DNA of 64,000 nt from Polynucleobacter sp. MWH-UH2A (lineage in GTDB: Bacteria; Pseudomonadota; Gammaproteobacteria; Burkholderiales; Burkholderiaceae). The notes under the pieces were generated by a model. The model had not been told where the DNA came from and did no database searches. It saw nothing but the letters and a program-made list of their open reading frames with translations. The stretch is taken from contig NZ_CP061321.1 in the NCBI RefSeq assembly GCF_018687195.1, positions 434,001 to 498,000 on the forward strand. The letters are read 5' to 3'. Shown here piece after piece: positions 1 to 9,446 of the stretch. The position numbers were made by a program, and so were the translations under genes. Each line of letters starts with the position of its first letter. Positions within the stretch are counted from its first letter, which is position 1.

Positions 1-282
1 GAAACCATTCGCGATATTGAGAAGAAATATGGCATCATGATTGATACACATACGGCTGATGGCGTGAAGGTCGCACGCGATCATTTGCAAGCGGGCGTAC
101 CCATGATTGTTTTAGAGACAGCCTTGCCAATTAAATTTGAAGAGACGATTCAGGAGGCCTTGGGTCGTCCAGCTGAGTGCCCCCCTGCATTCCAAGACAT
201 TAAGTCTAAGCCCCAGCGAGTGGTGAATATTGATGCCGATGTAAATCAAGTGAAAGATTTCATTGCAACGCATCTTAACTAA
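1..282 (+). CDS. thrC: Threonine synthase, C-terminal fragment (cut by window start)
   Basis: The frame is open from base 1 to the TAA at 280-282, giving the last 93 residues of a longer protein. The text resembles the C-terminal end of PLP-dependent threonine synthase, which converts O-phosphohomoserine to threonine; the stretch VPMIVLETALPIKFEETI is typical of the betaproteobacterial enzyme. The PLP lysine and most of the catalytic core lie outside the window. The next gene, moeA, starts 36 bp downstream on the same strand. The assignment comes from recognising the C-terminal sequence, so it is good but not certain. Confidence 0.8.
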   Translation, partial: ETIRDIEKKYGIMIDTHTADGVKVARDHLQAGVPMIVLETALPIKFEETIQEALGRPAECPPAFQDIKSKPQRVVNIDADVNQVKDFIATHLN

Positions 283-318
283 AAATATTTAGAGATCAGC
301 CAGCAATCAGCAATTGTT

Positions 319-1572
319 ATGACTAAGCCACCGATGTTGACCGCACAGCAGGCTTTAGACCATTTGCTCTCACACGCAAAGCCTGTTCATGAAAATGAAG
401 ATGTTCCAGTGCAGGCTGCATTGGGTCGGGTGCTTGCGAACAGTGTTCAGTCCCTGGTGGATGTGCCCCCATTAGATAACACTTCGATGGATGGTTATGC
501 GGTTCGTACTGCTGATACTGCGACTTCTGGCCAGAAATTACAGGTAGCGCAGCGCATACCAGCAGGCTCGGTTGGCACCCAGTTAGAACCAGGAACTGCA
601 GCACGCATATTTACTGGCGCTCCAATTCCTCCGGGTGCAGATGCAGTAGTCATGCAAGAGGACTGCGCTATTCCTGAGGGGTTGACCGATCAGGTGCAGG
701 TTAATACAGTTCCTGCGGTTGGACAGTGGATACGTCGGCGTGGAGAAGATCTGAGTGCAGGAAAGACGGCGTTAACTGCCGGTATTTTTTTGCGACCACA
801 GGAATTAGGGGTGGCCGCTTCAGCAGGCTTAACTCATTTAAATGTAAAGCGACGCGTAAGAGTTGCTGCTTTCTTTACGGGTGATGAATTAGCCCTTCCG
901 GGCGAGCCTTTAAAACCCGGTGGAATTTACAACTCCAACCGCGATACCCTGTTAGCTTGCCTACGTTCTTTGGGTTGCGATGCAAGTGATTTGGGTATTG
1001 TTCCCGATCGTTTGGATGCGACCAGAGAAGCATTGCGCCACGCAAGCAAAGATCATGACCTCATCATTACTTCTGGTGGGGTTTCTGTTGGTGAGGAGGA
1101 CCATATCAAGCCAGCAGTTACCGCAGAAGGTAGATTAGATCTCTGGCAGATTGCCATCAAGCCAGGCAAACCTTTAGCTTTTGGCGCCGTTAGAAAGTCT
1201 GATCAATCCAGCGCTGCAAATTTTTCTGATGAATCATGGTTTATTGGATTGCCTGGCAATCCAGTTTCTAGTTTTGTTACCTTCTTATTGTTTGTGAGGC
1301 CCTTCATTTTGAAGTTGCAAGGGCGAGCATCTATTACAACTCCATCTTATTTAGTGCGAGCCGATTTTGATTGGTTAAAGGCAGATCGCCGTAATGAATT
1401 CTTGCGCGTCAAAATGAATGAACAAGACGGGCTTGATTTATTTCCAAATCAGAGCTCTGGGGTTCTCACTAGCGCATCTTGGGGTGATGGATTGGTTGAT
1501 TGTCCGCCCAATCAAGCTATTCGTAAGGGTGATTTGGTGAAGTACATGCCTTTTGATGCGTTGCTCAAATAA
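319..1572 (+). CDS. moeA: Molybdopterin molybdotransferase MoeA
   Basis: A 417-residue protein, normal length for MoeA, which inserts molybdate into adenylated molybdopterin in the last step of molybdenum cofactor synthesis. Visible motifs are the N-terminal DNTSMDGYA at about 53-61, TGDEL at 187-191, SGGVSVG at 252-258 (the molybdopterin-binding loop) and GLPGNPVSS at 310-318. The order is MoeA N-terminal domain, MoCF-binding domain, then a small C-terminal beta domain from about 340. It starts at an ATG 36 bp after thrC and is followed 18 bp later by moaD, so thrC-moeA-moaD-moaE probably forms one transcription unit. Confidence 0.95.
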   Translation: MTKPPMLTAQQALDHLLSHAKPVHENEDVPVQAALGRVLANSVQSLVDVPPLDNTSMDGYAVRTADTATSGQKLQVAQRIPAGSVGTQLEPGTAARIFTGAPIPPGADAVVMQEDCAIPEGLTDQVQVNTVPAVGQWIRRRGEDLSAGKTALTAGIFLRPQELGVAASAGLTHLNVKRRVRVAAFFTGDELALPGEPLKPGGIYNSNRDTLLACLRSLGCDASDLGIVPDRLDATREALRHASKDHDLIITSGGVSVGEEDHIKPAVTAEGRLDLWQIAIKPGKPLAFGAVRKSDQSSAANFSDESWFIGLPGNPVSSFVTFLLFVRPFILKLQGRASITTPSYLVRADFDWLKADRRNEFLRVKMNEQDGLDLFPNQSSGVLTSASWGDGLVDCPPNQAIRKGDLVKYMPFDALLK

Positions 1573-1590
1573 TCGGTTTACGATTAGCTC

Positions 1591-1848
1591 ATGAAACTCG
1601 AATTGCGCTTTTTTGCCTCATTACGCGAAGCTTTGGGCTCATCACAAGAGGTCATTGAGGTGCCAGAGGCTGTCAAAACGCTATCCCAATTGCGTACCCA
1701 TTTAATTGCACGCGGTGGTGTTTGGGCGGAAGCTTTGGCCGAAGGAAAAGCGCTGCGCTGTGCGCTCAATCAGACCATGGTTGACGCCAATACAGCCTTA
1801 ATAGATGGTGCTGAGGTAGCATTTTTCCCGCCTGTAACCGGAGGCTAA
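1591..1848 (+). CDS. moaD: Molybdopterin synthase sulfur-carrier subunit MoaD
   Basis: An 85-residue ubiquitin-fold protein ending in VTGG. The C-terminal Gly-Gly is the tail that becomes a thiocarboxylate and donates sulfur to precursor Z (cPMP) inside MoaE. Length and tail are standard for MoaD. It lies between moeA (18 bp upstream) and moaE, whose GTG start comes 1 bp after the moaD stop, suggesting coupled translation of the two synthase subunits. Confidence 0.95.
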   Translation: MKLELRFFASLREALGSSQEVIEVPEAVKTLSQLRTHLIARGGVWAEALAEGKALRCALNQTMVDANTALIDGAEVAFFPPVTGG

Positions 1849-1849
1849 T

Positions 1850-2311
1850 GTGACTCAGTCATTGATTCGCGTTCAAGAAAATGATTTTGATCTTAGTGCT
1901 GAGATTGCGGCACTTCGCAATGGTGACCCACGAGTTGGCGCAGTAGTCACTTTTTTAGGTACTGTGCGCGACCTTAATGAGGGTAGTCAGGTCAAAGCCA
2001 TGACCCTTGAGCATTACCCCGGCATGACTGAAAAAGCATTAGAGGAAATTGTTTCTCAGGCAAAAGCACGCTGGGATATCTATCAGACTTTGGTCATTCA
2101 TCGTGTTGGCCCATTACTCCCTGAAGATCAAATCGTCTTAGTTGCTGTTACTAGTGCTCATCGGGGAGAAGCATTTGCTGCTTGTGAATTCATTATGGAT
2201 TACCTCAAAACTGCTGCCCCATTTTGGAAAAAAGAAGAAACTCCTGAGGGTGGTCGTTGGGTGGATGCTAGAGTCACAGATGAAACTGCTATGGCCCGCT
2301 GGAAAAAATAA
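1850..2311 (+). CDS. moaE: Molybdopterin synthase catalytic subunit MoaE
   Basis: A 153-residue protein of normal MoaE length; with MoaD it forms the synthase that adds two sulfurs to cPMP to make molybdopterin. The family signature is visible in RGEAFAACEFIMDYLK followed by PFWKKE, which holds the conserved active-site lysines, and an early GAVVTFLGTVRD block. The start is GTG at 1850, because the ATG at 1848 runs directly into TGA. The 1-bp gap to moaD points to translational coupling. Confidence 0.95.
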   Translation: MTQSLIRVQENDFDLSAEIAALRNGDPRVGAVVTFLGTVRDLNEGSQVKAMTLEHYPGMTEKALEEIVSQAKARWDIYQTLVIHRVGPLLPEDQIVLVAVTSAHRGEAFAACEFIMDYLKTAAPFWKKEETPEGGRWVDARVTDETAMARWKK

Positions 2312-2353
2312 TTTCCTATCTGATTCAGTGCCAAATTAATCTAGAGATTAAAA

Positions 2354-4015
2354 ATGAAAAAATTCCTCGTACTTTTGTTAAGCGCAATTACGTTTAATAG
2401 CTTTGCTAGTTCAGATCGGCCTACGGCAACTGTTGATACTGGATCCTTGCAGGGTGTTTCTGAATTCAACATGAATGTATTCAGAAACATTCCGTATGCG
2501 GCACCGCCCGTGGGGGATTTGCGTTGGCGTCCACCACAGCCAGCAGCTTCTTGGAGTGGCATGCGTGATGCTAGCCAATTTGGCGATTCTTGCCCACAGC
2601 CTTATGTAAAAAACCTCAGTACTGGCCTTGCATTGCCTGGTAATGAGGATTGCTTAAAACTCAATGTATTCACACCACAAAAGCCCGCTAAAGATCTGCC
2701 GGTGATGGTATGGATTCATGGTGGCGGGTTGATAGTGGATGGCGCAAGAGATGCGCAATTTACGCCAATCAATCTGGTAAAGAACGGGGTCATCGTAGTG
2801 ACGTTTGATTACCGCTTGGGTTCGCTTGGATTTTTTGCTACACAAGAGTTGATTGCCGAAGCCAAGGCGAAGGGTGAGCCTGTTGGCAACTACGGCACGA
2901 TGGATCAAATTGCAGTGCTTAAGTGGGTAAAGCGCAATATTTCTGCGTTTGGCGGGAACCCAAATAATGTCACCATCTTTGGTGAATCTGCTGGTGGGCG
3001 CAGCGTAACTTGGTTAATGGTTTCTGATGCGGCTCGAGGTTTATTTCATCGGGCGATTGCTGAAAGTGCTCAGCAAAGTCCGCTGCGTGGCATGACTGAA
3101 AAGCGTTTAGGTATGGCGCCTGAAACTGAGGTGTCCGCAAAGCTGATGACAGGGGTTGGAGCAAAATCTTTAAAAGAGTTGAGAAGTCTTCCTGTTCAGA
3201 AGTTGGTGCTTACAGCGGCCGATTTTGAAAAAGGTGAATTTGGCGGACCATTTATTGATGGTCAAATTCTCAAAGGTGACCCCATTCCTTTATTCGCGGC
3301 AGGCCAACAAGCGAAAGTGCCCTTCATGATTGGCACCAACTCGTGGGACTCTAGCTTTTTAGTTCCAGGCCAACCTTCTATGGCTGGTCTTGCAAAGATG
3401 CTTCATGAGGATCCAAAGATCCTGAAGCAGTTATATGGCAAAGTGCAAGATCAGTGCATTGCATCATCTGATGCGATGGGCGATATGTTCTATCGTGGCA
3501 GCACGAAATTGTTGGCTGACAGCATGAATGGTATTGCGCCGGGCTATGCCTATTATTTTGATTACTTAACAAAAAATATTCGTCTTGCTTATCCTGGTGT
3601 GCCACACACCTTTGAGATTAGTTATGTGTTTGGCAGCTACCCGCTGATGCCACAGGCACCAAAGGCTGTTGAATCTTCTGCAAACCGTTGCGTACGTATT
3701 GAGCAAGCAACAATGGATTTAAAGAAAAAAGGTATATGGTCTAAGTATTGGTACCCCATTACCGATAAAAATGATCCACAAGATATCGCCATGTCTGAAA
3801 AGATGTCTGCTAGTTGGGCGCAGTTTGCAAAGACTGGTAATCCAAATGTAGATGGTCAGGCAAATTGGCCTATTTATAACTTGAAGTCAGATGTCATGCG
3901 TAACTTCTCTGAAAATAGTGAGACAGTTACCGGTTTGCTTAAAGAGCGTGTTGATTATCAGGTGCTACATTTGAGAGAGATCTATGCGCTAGAGCGATTA
4001 AAGGCTGCCTTCTAA
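2354..4015 (+). CDS. Carboxylesterase type B family protein, exported
   Basis: A 553-residue alpha/beta hydrolase of the carboxylesterase/lipase type B family. A signal peptide is clear (MKK, a hydrophobic run, then FASS at about 16-20), so the enzyme should act in the periplasm or outside. The oxyanion-hole motif HGGGL lies near residue 121, the nucleophile elbow GESAG places the catalytic serine at 212, and PHTFEISYVFG near 417 supplies the likely histidine. The residues after the elbow are GRSV rather than the common GASV. Substrate unknown. It follows moaE by 42 bp, with a short inverted repeat in between, and converges on the SulP gene. Confidence 0.85.
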   Translation: MKKFLVLLLSAITFNSFASSDRPTATVDTGSLQGVSEFNMNVFRNIPYAAPPVGDLRWRPPQPAASWSGMRDASQFGDSCPQPYVKNLSTGLALPGNEDCLKLNVFTPQKPAKDLPVMVWIHGGGLIVDGARDAQFTPINLVKNGVIVVTFDYRLGSLGFFATQELIAEAKAKGEPVGNYGTMDQIAVLKWVKRNISAFGGNPNNVTIFGESAGGRSVTWLMVSDAARGLFHRAIAESAQQSPLRGMTEKRLGMAPETEVSAKLMTGVGAKSLKELRSLPVQKLVLTAADFEKGEFGGPFIDGQILKGDPIPLFAAGQQAKVPFMIGTNSWDSSFLVPGQPSMAGLAKMLHEDPKILKQLYGKVQDQCIASSDAMGDMFYRGSTKLLADSMNGIAPGYAYYFDYLTKNIRLAYPGVPHTFEISYVFGSYPLMPQAPKAVESSANRCVRIEQATMDLKKKGIWSKYWYPITDKNDPQDIAMSEKMSASWAQFAKTGNPNVDGQANWPIYNLKSDVMRNFSENSETVTGLLKERVDYQVLHLREIYALERLKAAF

Positions 4016-4031
4016 CTAGACTACTTAGTGT

Positions 4032-5663
4032 TTAGGAATGCGTTACGGCCGCAATTCCAGAGGGCAGATCGGGATATAAACAATCCGATTCAAGGGTTTG
4101 TAGATAGCCACTGCGTTGCGCCATTTCATGAGGTTGATGGTCAAGGCCGCAGATGATGAGTTTGATATTCCGAATTTTGCATAAATGCGCTAGTTCGGTA
4201 ATGGCTTCCATTCCAGAGGTATCAATGTATATGACATTCTTCAAATCTAGAAGCAAGATTTGGGATGGTAGCTTTTGTTCAATCTTCTCTAACAGCTTTA
4301 CTGCGCCAAAAAAGATAGCACCATAAATACGGTAAGCCTCAATTCGACCTTGATGATTTTCTAGGGCTGGGTAATGCTGGGTATCGGCGAGTTCGCAACG
4401 AGAGAGGCTGGAAATGCGATAGATAAAAGTAATAAAAGCAAAGAGTAGTCCCACTTGAACAGCAATAGTGAGATCGAGAATGACTGTTAAGGTAAATACG
4501 CTCAGAATGGTGAGTTGATAAGGCAGGCGGAACTGCTTCAGATCTACAAATTTTCGCCATTCACCCATATTCCAGGCGACATACATCAGAATGGCAGCCA
4601 AACTTGCCAGCGGTACATCTTTTGCTAATGGCGCGGCAAAGAGCACCACCATTAATAGTGTGCATGCATGAACTATGCCGGCGATGGGCGTCGTTCCACC
4701 ACTTTCAATATTGGTGACGGTTCTGGCGATCGTGCCAGTAGCTGGCATGCCTCCAAAAAATGGGCTAACTAAATTGGCTACACCTTGTGCCATGAGTTCT
4801 TGGTTGGAGTTATGGCGATCATGAATTAAGCCATCGGCAATGCGCGCGCAAAGTAAGGACTCAATAGCGCCGAGCAGTGCGAGCGTCAGGGCAGGCGTAA
4901 CCATGTATTGCGCCGTACTCCAACTAATCTGAATCCATTCAAATTGTGGCAAGCTTGATGGAATGCCGCCAAAGCGACTACCGATCGTATCTACTGGCAA
5001 GTTAAATAAACCTGTAATGACTGTTGCGATGGTCATTGCAACGACCGTACCAGGAAGATGACCAAACCATCCTAGTTTTTTGTGAATACATTTCCAAATC
5101 ACAATGATCATCAGGCTGATACAGGCGATGCCTAGTGCAAACACATTGATAGTATCGGCGGCGGCATAAAGCGCCTGAATCATTGGAAAAAATTGTGCCG
5201 GCATTTTTTCAATACTTAAGCCAAAGAAATCTTTGATCTGAGAGAGTCCAATCAAGCAGGCAATGCCGTTGGTAAATCCAATAATCACAGCGATCGGTAT
5301 AAAGCGCACTAGAGTGCCCAACCTCAATACGCCTATCAGCAGTAGAAACAATCCAGACATTGCAGTGGCAAGTAATAAATTCGGAATGCCGTAACGCTCC
5401 ACGATGCCATACACAATGACAATAAACGCGCCAGCTGGTCCGCCGATTTGTACGCGGCTGCCGCCTAAAAGTGAGATCAGCCCACCGGCAATAATGGCAG
5501 TAAAGATGCCCGCTTCTGGCTTTAATCCGCTGGCAATAGCAAAAGCCATCGCCAGAGGAAGGGCAACAATACCAACAGTGATTCCGGCTAAAACATCTCT
5601 GGTGAATGCGCTACGGTTATAAACCTTAAAGGCATCCAGAATCTTGGGGTGGAAAATCATCAT
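4032..5663 (-). CDS. SulP family anion transporter with STAS domain
   Basis: A 543-residue inner-membrane protein: a hydrophobic SulP transport domain over about residues 20-400, then a cytoplasmic STAS domain at about 430-525 containing IDTSGMEAI, the region that holds the phosphorylatable serine of SpoIIAA-like proteins. SulP members carry sulfate, bicarbonate or dicarboxylates; the substrate cannot be read from sequence. No carbonic anhydrase is fused or adjacent. It begins 3 bp after the stop of the DUF2177 gene on the same strand, so the two are almost certainly co-transcribed. Confidence 0.9.
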   Translation of the reverse strand: MMIFHPKILDAFKVYNRSAFTRDVLAGITVGIVALPLAMAFAIASGLKPEAGIFTAIIAGGLISLLGGSRVQIGGPAGAFIVIVYGIVERYGIPNLLLATAMSGLFLLLIGVLRLGTLVRFIPIAVIIGFTNGIACLIGLSQIKDFFGLSIEKMPAQFFPMIQALYAAADTINVFALGIACISLMIIVIWKCIHKKLGWFGHLPGTVVAMTIATVITGLFNLPVDTIGSRFGGIPSSLPQFEWIQISWSTAQYMVTPALTLALLGAIESLLCARIADGLIHDRHNSNQELMAQGVANLVSPFFGGMPATGTIARTVTNIESGGTTPIAGIVHACTLLMVVLFAAPLAKDVPLASLAAILMYVAWNMGEWRKFVDLKQFRLPYQLTILSVFTLTVILDLTIAVQVGLLFAFITFIYRISSLSRCELADTQHYPALENHQGRIEAYRIYGAIFFGAVKLLEKIEQKLPSQILLLDLKNVIYIDTSGMEAITELAHLCKIRNIKLIICGLDHQPHEMAQRSGYLQTLESDCLYPDLPSGIAAVTHS

Positions 5664-5666
5664 GTC

Positions 5667-6068
5667 TTATGAGAATCGATTGCCTACCCAATAGGCGATG
5701 CTAGAACAAAGGGCTGTCACAAAAGATCCCCAGACAATATCGATCAATGCCAGCTTCGTTGGAAAATTTCGAATGACAGCGAGATTGGTGAGGTCATAGG
5801 TCATGTAGCAGAACAAGCCAAATAACGCACCGTACAGGAGGGCTTCAGTGCAAGACTGCTTTGATAGGGCTGGAATGATGACAAAAATACAGACCCCGAG
5901 AGCGTAAATCAAATAAAAAGCCAAGCCTGCGATGAGCTTGGGTTCAGCGGCCATCAGAGCACCCATTTCATCGCGATACAGGTTTTTTGCGATACCTAGT
6001 AGCCAGATTAAATCGACCGTTATCAGGCAGACTAGAAACGATAGGTAGATCCCAAAATATTTGAGCAA
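5667..6068 (-). CDS. DUF2177 family membrane protein
   Basis: A 133-residue protein with about four membrane segments, matching the DUF2177 family by length and pattern (an early VDLIWL motif and a YDLTNLAVIRNFP motif in the third segment). Function unknown. The start is a TTG at 6068: an in-frame stop lies directly upstream and no ATG precedes the first membrane segment. An AAAAGG Shine-Dalgarno sits about 8 nt before the TTG. It is the first gene of a two-gene unit with the SulP transporter, suggesting a linked role, which is inference. Confidence 0.8.
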   Translation of the reverse strand: MLKYFGIYLSFLVCLITVDLIWLLGIAKNLYRDEMGALMAAEPKLIAGLAFYLIYALGVCIFVIIPALSKQSCTEALLYGALFGLFCYMTYDLTNLAVIRNFPTKLALIDIVWGSFVTALCSSIAYWVGNRFS

Positions 6069-6154
6069 TTAATTTACCTTTTGATCTTTTATAGGCGAAT
6101 AATAAGCATTATGATGGAAAGAGTAGATTGGTAGTTAATTTAAAGGAGATTGGT

Positions 6155-6595
6155 ATGTTTAAGCATTTATTGGTACCGGTAGACGGTTCAGATATCAGTA
6201 AAAAGTCACTCAAAAAGGTGGCTGAACTTGCTAAGGCGGACGGCGCAGCCGTAACTTTGGTTTATGTATCCGATCCCCTTCCGCCTTTGGTTTACTCAGA
6301 CAGTACTATGGGCTATGGAATTTCCGCTAAAGAGCACAAGAAGGTTTGTGAGGCTTATGCCAAAGATGTATTTAAAAAGGCGGCAACTGCTCTAGGCGCT
6401 GGTATCAAAGCAAAGACTTTGCATATTTCTAATACCAATCTTTCCGAAGGTATTTTGGATGGTGCCAAGAAGGCAAAGGCTGATGTAATTGTGATGGCTT
6501 CGCATAAGCGTACAGGCATCAAAGGCGTTTTGTTGGGAAGTGAAACACATGAAGTGATCGTGCACTCTAAGTTACCAGTATTGGTATTGGGTTAA
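6155..6595 (+). CDS. Universal stress protein (UspA family)
   Basis: A 146-residue single-domain Usp protein. It opens with the typical MFKHLLVPVDGSD and ends with the nucleotide-binding segment GIKGVLLGSETHEVIVHS and PVLVLG, the ATP-binding variant of the family. An in-frame TTG lies upstream at 6128, but the ATG at 6155 is preferred: it begins with the family consensus and has AAGGAG at 6143-6148 in correct position. Divergent from the DUF2177 gene. A strong terminator follows at 6622. Confidence 0.92.
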   Translation: MFKHLLVPVDGSDISKKSLKKVAELAKADGAAVTLVYVSDPLPPLVYSDSTMGYGISAKEHKKVCEAYAKDVFKKAATALGAGIKAKTLHISNTNLSEGILDGAKKAKADVIVMASHKRTGIKGVLLGSETHEVIVHSKLPVLVLG

Positions 6596-6621
6596 GTCGA
6601 CACCATTTCCTGAAGCATTAA

Positions 6622-6653
6622 AAATAAAGGGGTTCTTTCGAACCCCTTTATTT
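6622..6653. terminator. Bidirectional intrinsic terminator between usp and the M23 peptidase gene
   Basis: A perfect 14-bp stem (6622-6635 with 6640-6653) closes a TTTC loop. The stem has a GGGGTTC/GAACCCC core flanked by A/T arms, so both strands end in U-rich runs. It sits between the ends of two convergent genes and can serve both. Confidence 0.9.
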
Positions 6654-6676
6654 CAATCGATTTACATGCATGTTAC

Positions 6677-8101
6677 TTAGCGTGTAATCGGACTTCCCAA
6701 TAGCAAAATTTCTCTCGTTAGCTGACCGCTTTCATTGTCGCGCATTGACCACAAGTCCAGCTGAGTCTTAGAGCCGTATGGATCAACGTAAATACCATCT
6801 TTTCTGAGCTCAAAGTGAAGATGCGGCCCGGTTGATCTACCGGTTGAGCCAACATAGCCAATTTCAAAACCTCTCCTTACTTCATTGCCTAATTCGAGTT
6901 CATTGTTGTAGTTACTTAAGTGTGCATAGTAAGTGTGATAACCGCCTGGATGCTCTAAAACAATCAGGTTGCCAAAGGCACCGCTGTAGCCAAGATGCAC
7001 CACCTTGCCATCAGCAACGCTAAAGATTGGTGTTCCAATGGGGGCAGCATAGTCGATGCCCATATGTGCACGGTAGCGTTGTTTTGCTTGGGTTGGCTTA
7101 GTTACGGTAGTGTTGGCTTTAGATCGTTTAACACTGCCGGCACGAACCATGCCTACACCACGAGAGATGCGTCGATAGCTTAGCGGATTGGTCCAAAACG
7201 AGCGCTCTAGTGCTTCACCATTGCCAGTAAAAAAAGCACCCGGAATATCATTGCGGCTTACCCAAAACGCGCTTGAAAAAATTTCACCATTACTGGGGTC
7301 AATAATCTCGGCAGCCCAAATCTGCGCCCATCTCTCGCGGTCACCAAAATCAACAATGAGTCGAACGATGCTATTAGTATTTTCAAGAGAATTATTATCT
7401 TCAGGATAAATCTGTTTAATGATGGAATTTAATTCCCAAACTAATTCCACCGGCAATTTATCGCCTAATTTGCGCTGGTCATATAAAACTTCTTTTAGAG
7501 GCACCCGAATTTCAGAGAGATTCTTAGATTCATTCCTTAGTAAATCTTGCTGAACCAAGAACCCACCAAAAGCAGATGGAGTAAAAGTCCACACTTCTGT
7601 CTTGCTGTCCTGAACTGGGCCATTCATGATGCTCAGAGAGTCAAAGCGATTGCGAGTGGTGAAAGCGGCAGCATAAGGTATGCAATCTCCGCGCATGCGA
7701 TCAAAAAAGGCTTTTGTCTGACTTTTGAAGAACTCAGAAAATTGCCGGTTATCGATGCCAATCAGAGCCGGGAGATTATCTTCATTGAAATTACGCCTCA
7801 GACAACCTTGAGCCACGCGATAGTCTAGATTGGAATCGCTATCAAGAATGAGTTCACTAGGATCCTTTCGCCGAAAAAGACCAGGATTTAGACTCATGCT
7901 GGAACTTTTGGTATTTGCCCCAGAAGATTTGTCTTTAAATCCAATTTGCTTCGTATTTTGGATACTCACTTTTTTGCGAGACTGGCTTGATTGAGATTGC
8001 GCTAAGGGGCTAGTGCCCATGAGAAGCCCTATTAATAAACAGGCAATAGGGCGCTGGAATCTCTTCGCAAGCCGGGATGGAGCTAAAGCTTTTTTCTTCA
8101 C
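6677..8101 (-). CDS. M23 family metallopeptidase (LytM-type), exported
   Basis: A 474-residue protein with an N-terminal signal peptide (basic start, hydrophobic stretch to about residue 34) and a C-terminal M23 zinc peptidase domain at about 340-450. Zinc ligands are visible: HMGID (H346, D350) and HLHFEL (H427, H429). All are present, so catalysis is plausible, most likely cleavage of peptidoglycan cross-bridges in the periplasm. The 300-residue region before the domain is not recognised. The start is a GTG at 8101; no ATG precedes the signal sequence. Confidence 0.88.
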   Translation of the reverse strand: MKKKALAPSRLAKRFQRPIACLLIGLLMGTSPLAQSQSSQSRKKVSIQNTKQIGFKDKSSGANTKSSSMSLNPGLFRRKDPSELILDSDSNLDYRVAQGCLRRNFNEDNLPALIGIDNRQFSEFFKSQTKAFFDRMRGDCIPYAAAFTTRNRFDSLSIMNGPVQDSKTEVWTFTPSAFGGFLVQQDLLRNESKNLSEIRVPLKEVLYDQRKLGDKLPVELVWELNSIIKQIYPEDNNSLENTNSIVRLIVDFGDRERWAQIWAAEIIDPSNGEIFSSAFWVSRNDIPGAFFTGNGEALERSFWTNPLSYRRISRGVGMVRAGSVKRSKANTTVTKPTQAKQRYRAHMGIDYAAPIGTPIFSVADGKVVHLGYSGAFGNLIVLEHPGGYHTYYAHLSNYNNELELGNEVRRGFEIGYVGSTGRSTGPHLHFELRKDGIYVDPYGSKTQLDLWSMRDNESGQLTREILLLGSPITR

Positions 8102-8230
8102 CCCATCATTATCTAATAATGTTGTCAGGCACTCATGAAATTATGTTGTGGCGCAATAAATTTGGCTACTTTGCCTCAAACTGACAATTTCAATACTGGC
8201 TACAATGTTTTTTTTTCAAAAGGAGTTTAG

Positions 8231-9367
8231 ATGCCGATCATCGAATCAGTCCAGGTTGCATCAGTCGCGGTGCCACTAGATAAAGTCACCTCATTTTCAA
8301 CTCGAACTGTGTCTGAGCGCCACTATTGCATTGTTAAGGTTCGCGGTAAAGATGGCAATGAAGGCATTGGATTTTGTTACGTTGGTAGCGCCGGTGGGGA
8401 CATCGCCAAGATTGCGGTTGAGCAACTGCTTGCCCCAAAGTTAATTGGTCAAAATAGCCACCGCAGCGAAGGTTTGTGGATGGATATGTATAACGAATCT
8501 ATTTTGCAGGGTCGTGCTGGCGCTGTAATGCGCGGCATTTCTATTTTGGATACCGCCTTATGGGATCTAAATGCTCGTGCAGCGGGTTTACCCCTTCACC
8601 ATTATTTAGGATCGGTAGTGGATGATCGTGTGCCTGCTTATGCCAGTGGCGGATATTACCTAGATGGAAAAACGCCTGCCAAGCTCGGTAAAGAAATGGA
8701 GTCCTATGTAAAGCAGGGCTTTAAGGCGGTAAAGATGAAAGTGGGAAGGCTCTCTCCATCCGAAGAAGAGGCTCGTGTGAAAGCAGCCCGTAAAGCGATT
8801 GGTGAAGATGTTTTGCTGACCCTAGATGCAAATAATGCTTGGCGTGATTTGCCAACGGCACTGGAGTATGTCAGACGTTTTGAGGCCTATAACCCATATT
8901 GGATTGAGGAACCTTTCTCTCCAGATGCAATTGATTTACATGCGGCCTTAGCTCGGCAAACCACAATTAATGTGGCCACTGGAGAAATGGAAGCAGGGCG
9001 TTGGCGCTTTCGAGAATTGATTGATGCAGGTGGTGCCGCCATTTTGCAATCAGATGCAGCCGTTTGTGGCGGCATTACAGAGTGGCGTCGTATCTCTGCC
9101 TATGCAGATGCCAAAGGTATTACTGTTTGCCCCCATTGGATGCATGATTTGCATGCCCCCTTAGTGGCGGCAACTCCAAACGCTCGGTTTGTGGAGTTTT
9201 TCTTGGATGATCAGGTGCTCAATTTTCGTCGTTTAATTAACAAGCAATTGACTTTCAAGAATGGCGACTTAATCCTACATAAAACTCCAGGTTTAGGATT
9301 TGAGTTTGATGAAGCGGCAATCAAGAAGTACGCCGGTAAAGATGCTTGGAAGAAGATTTCGAAGTAA
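8231..9367 (+). CDS. Mandelate racemase/muconate lactonizing enzyme family protein
   Basis: A 378-residue member of the enolase superfamily, whose enzymes abstract a proton alpha to a carboxylate using Mg2+. The acid/base pair is K168/K170 (KMK motif), likely metal ligands are D199 (LDANNAW), E226 (EEP) and E252 (GEMEAG), and H302 in CPHWMHD is a candidate second base. This set fits sugar-acid dehydratases or racemases of the mandelate racemase group; the substrate cannot be named. AAAGGAG precedes the ATG. It converges on the TRAP, DHDPS and 2-hydroxyacid dehydrogenase genes and probably belongs to the same pathway. Confidence 0.88.
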   Translation: MPIIESVQVASVAVPLDKVTSFSTRTVSERHYCIVKVRGKDGNEGIGFCYVGSAGGDIAKIAVEQLLAPKLIGQNSHRSEGLWMDMYNESILQGRAGAVMRGISILDTALWDLNARAAGLPLHHYLGSVVDDRVPAYASGGYYLDGKTPAKLGKEMESYVKQGFKAVKMKVGRLSPSEEEARVKAARKAIGEDVLLTLDANNAWRDLPTALEYVRRFEAYNPYWIEEPFSPDAIDLHAALARQTTINVATGEMEAGRWRFRELIDAGGAAILQSDAAVCGGITEWRRISAYADAKGITVCPHWMHDLHAPLVAATPNARFVEFFLDDQVLNFRRLINKQLTFKNGDLILHKTPGLGFEFDEAAIKKYAGKDAWKKISK

Positions 9368-9394
9368 TTCTCTAAACTCTAAATTCCCTAATAA

Positions 9395-9425
9395 AAAGCC
9401 CGCGATTTTTTTAGTCGCGGGCTTT
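9395..9425. terminator. Bidirectional terminator between the enolase-family gene and the TRAP permease gene
   Basis: An 11-bp perfect stem (9395-9405 with 9415-9425) with core GCCCGCGA/TCGCGGGC and AAA/TTT ends lies between two convergent gene ends. A/T-rich flanks on both sides allow termination on both strands. Confidence 0.88.
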
Positions 9426-9446
9426 AGTTTTTATTGAGCAATCAAT

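Noticed and set aside
6128-6154. Extended TTG start for the universal stress protein
   Set aside because: The added residues include the Shine-Dalgarno of the real ATG and are not part of the Usp fold.
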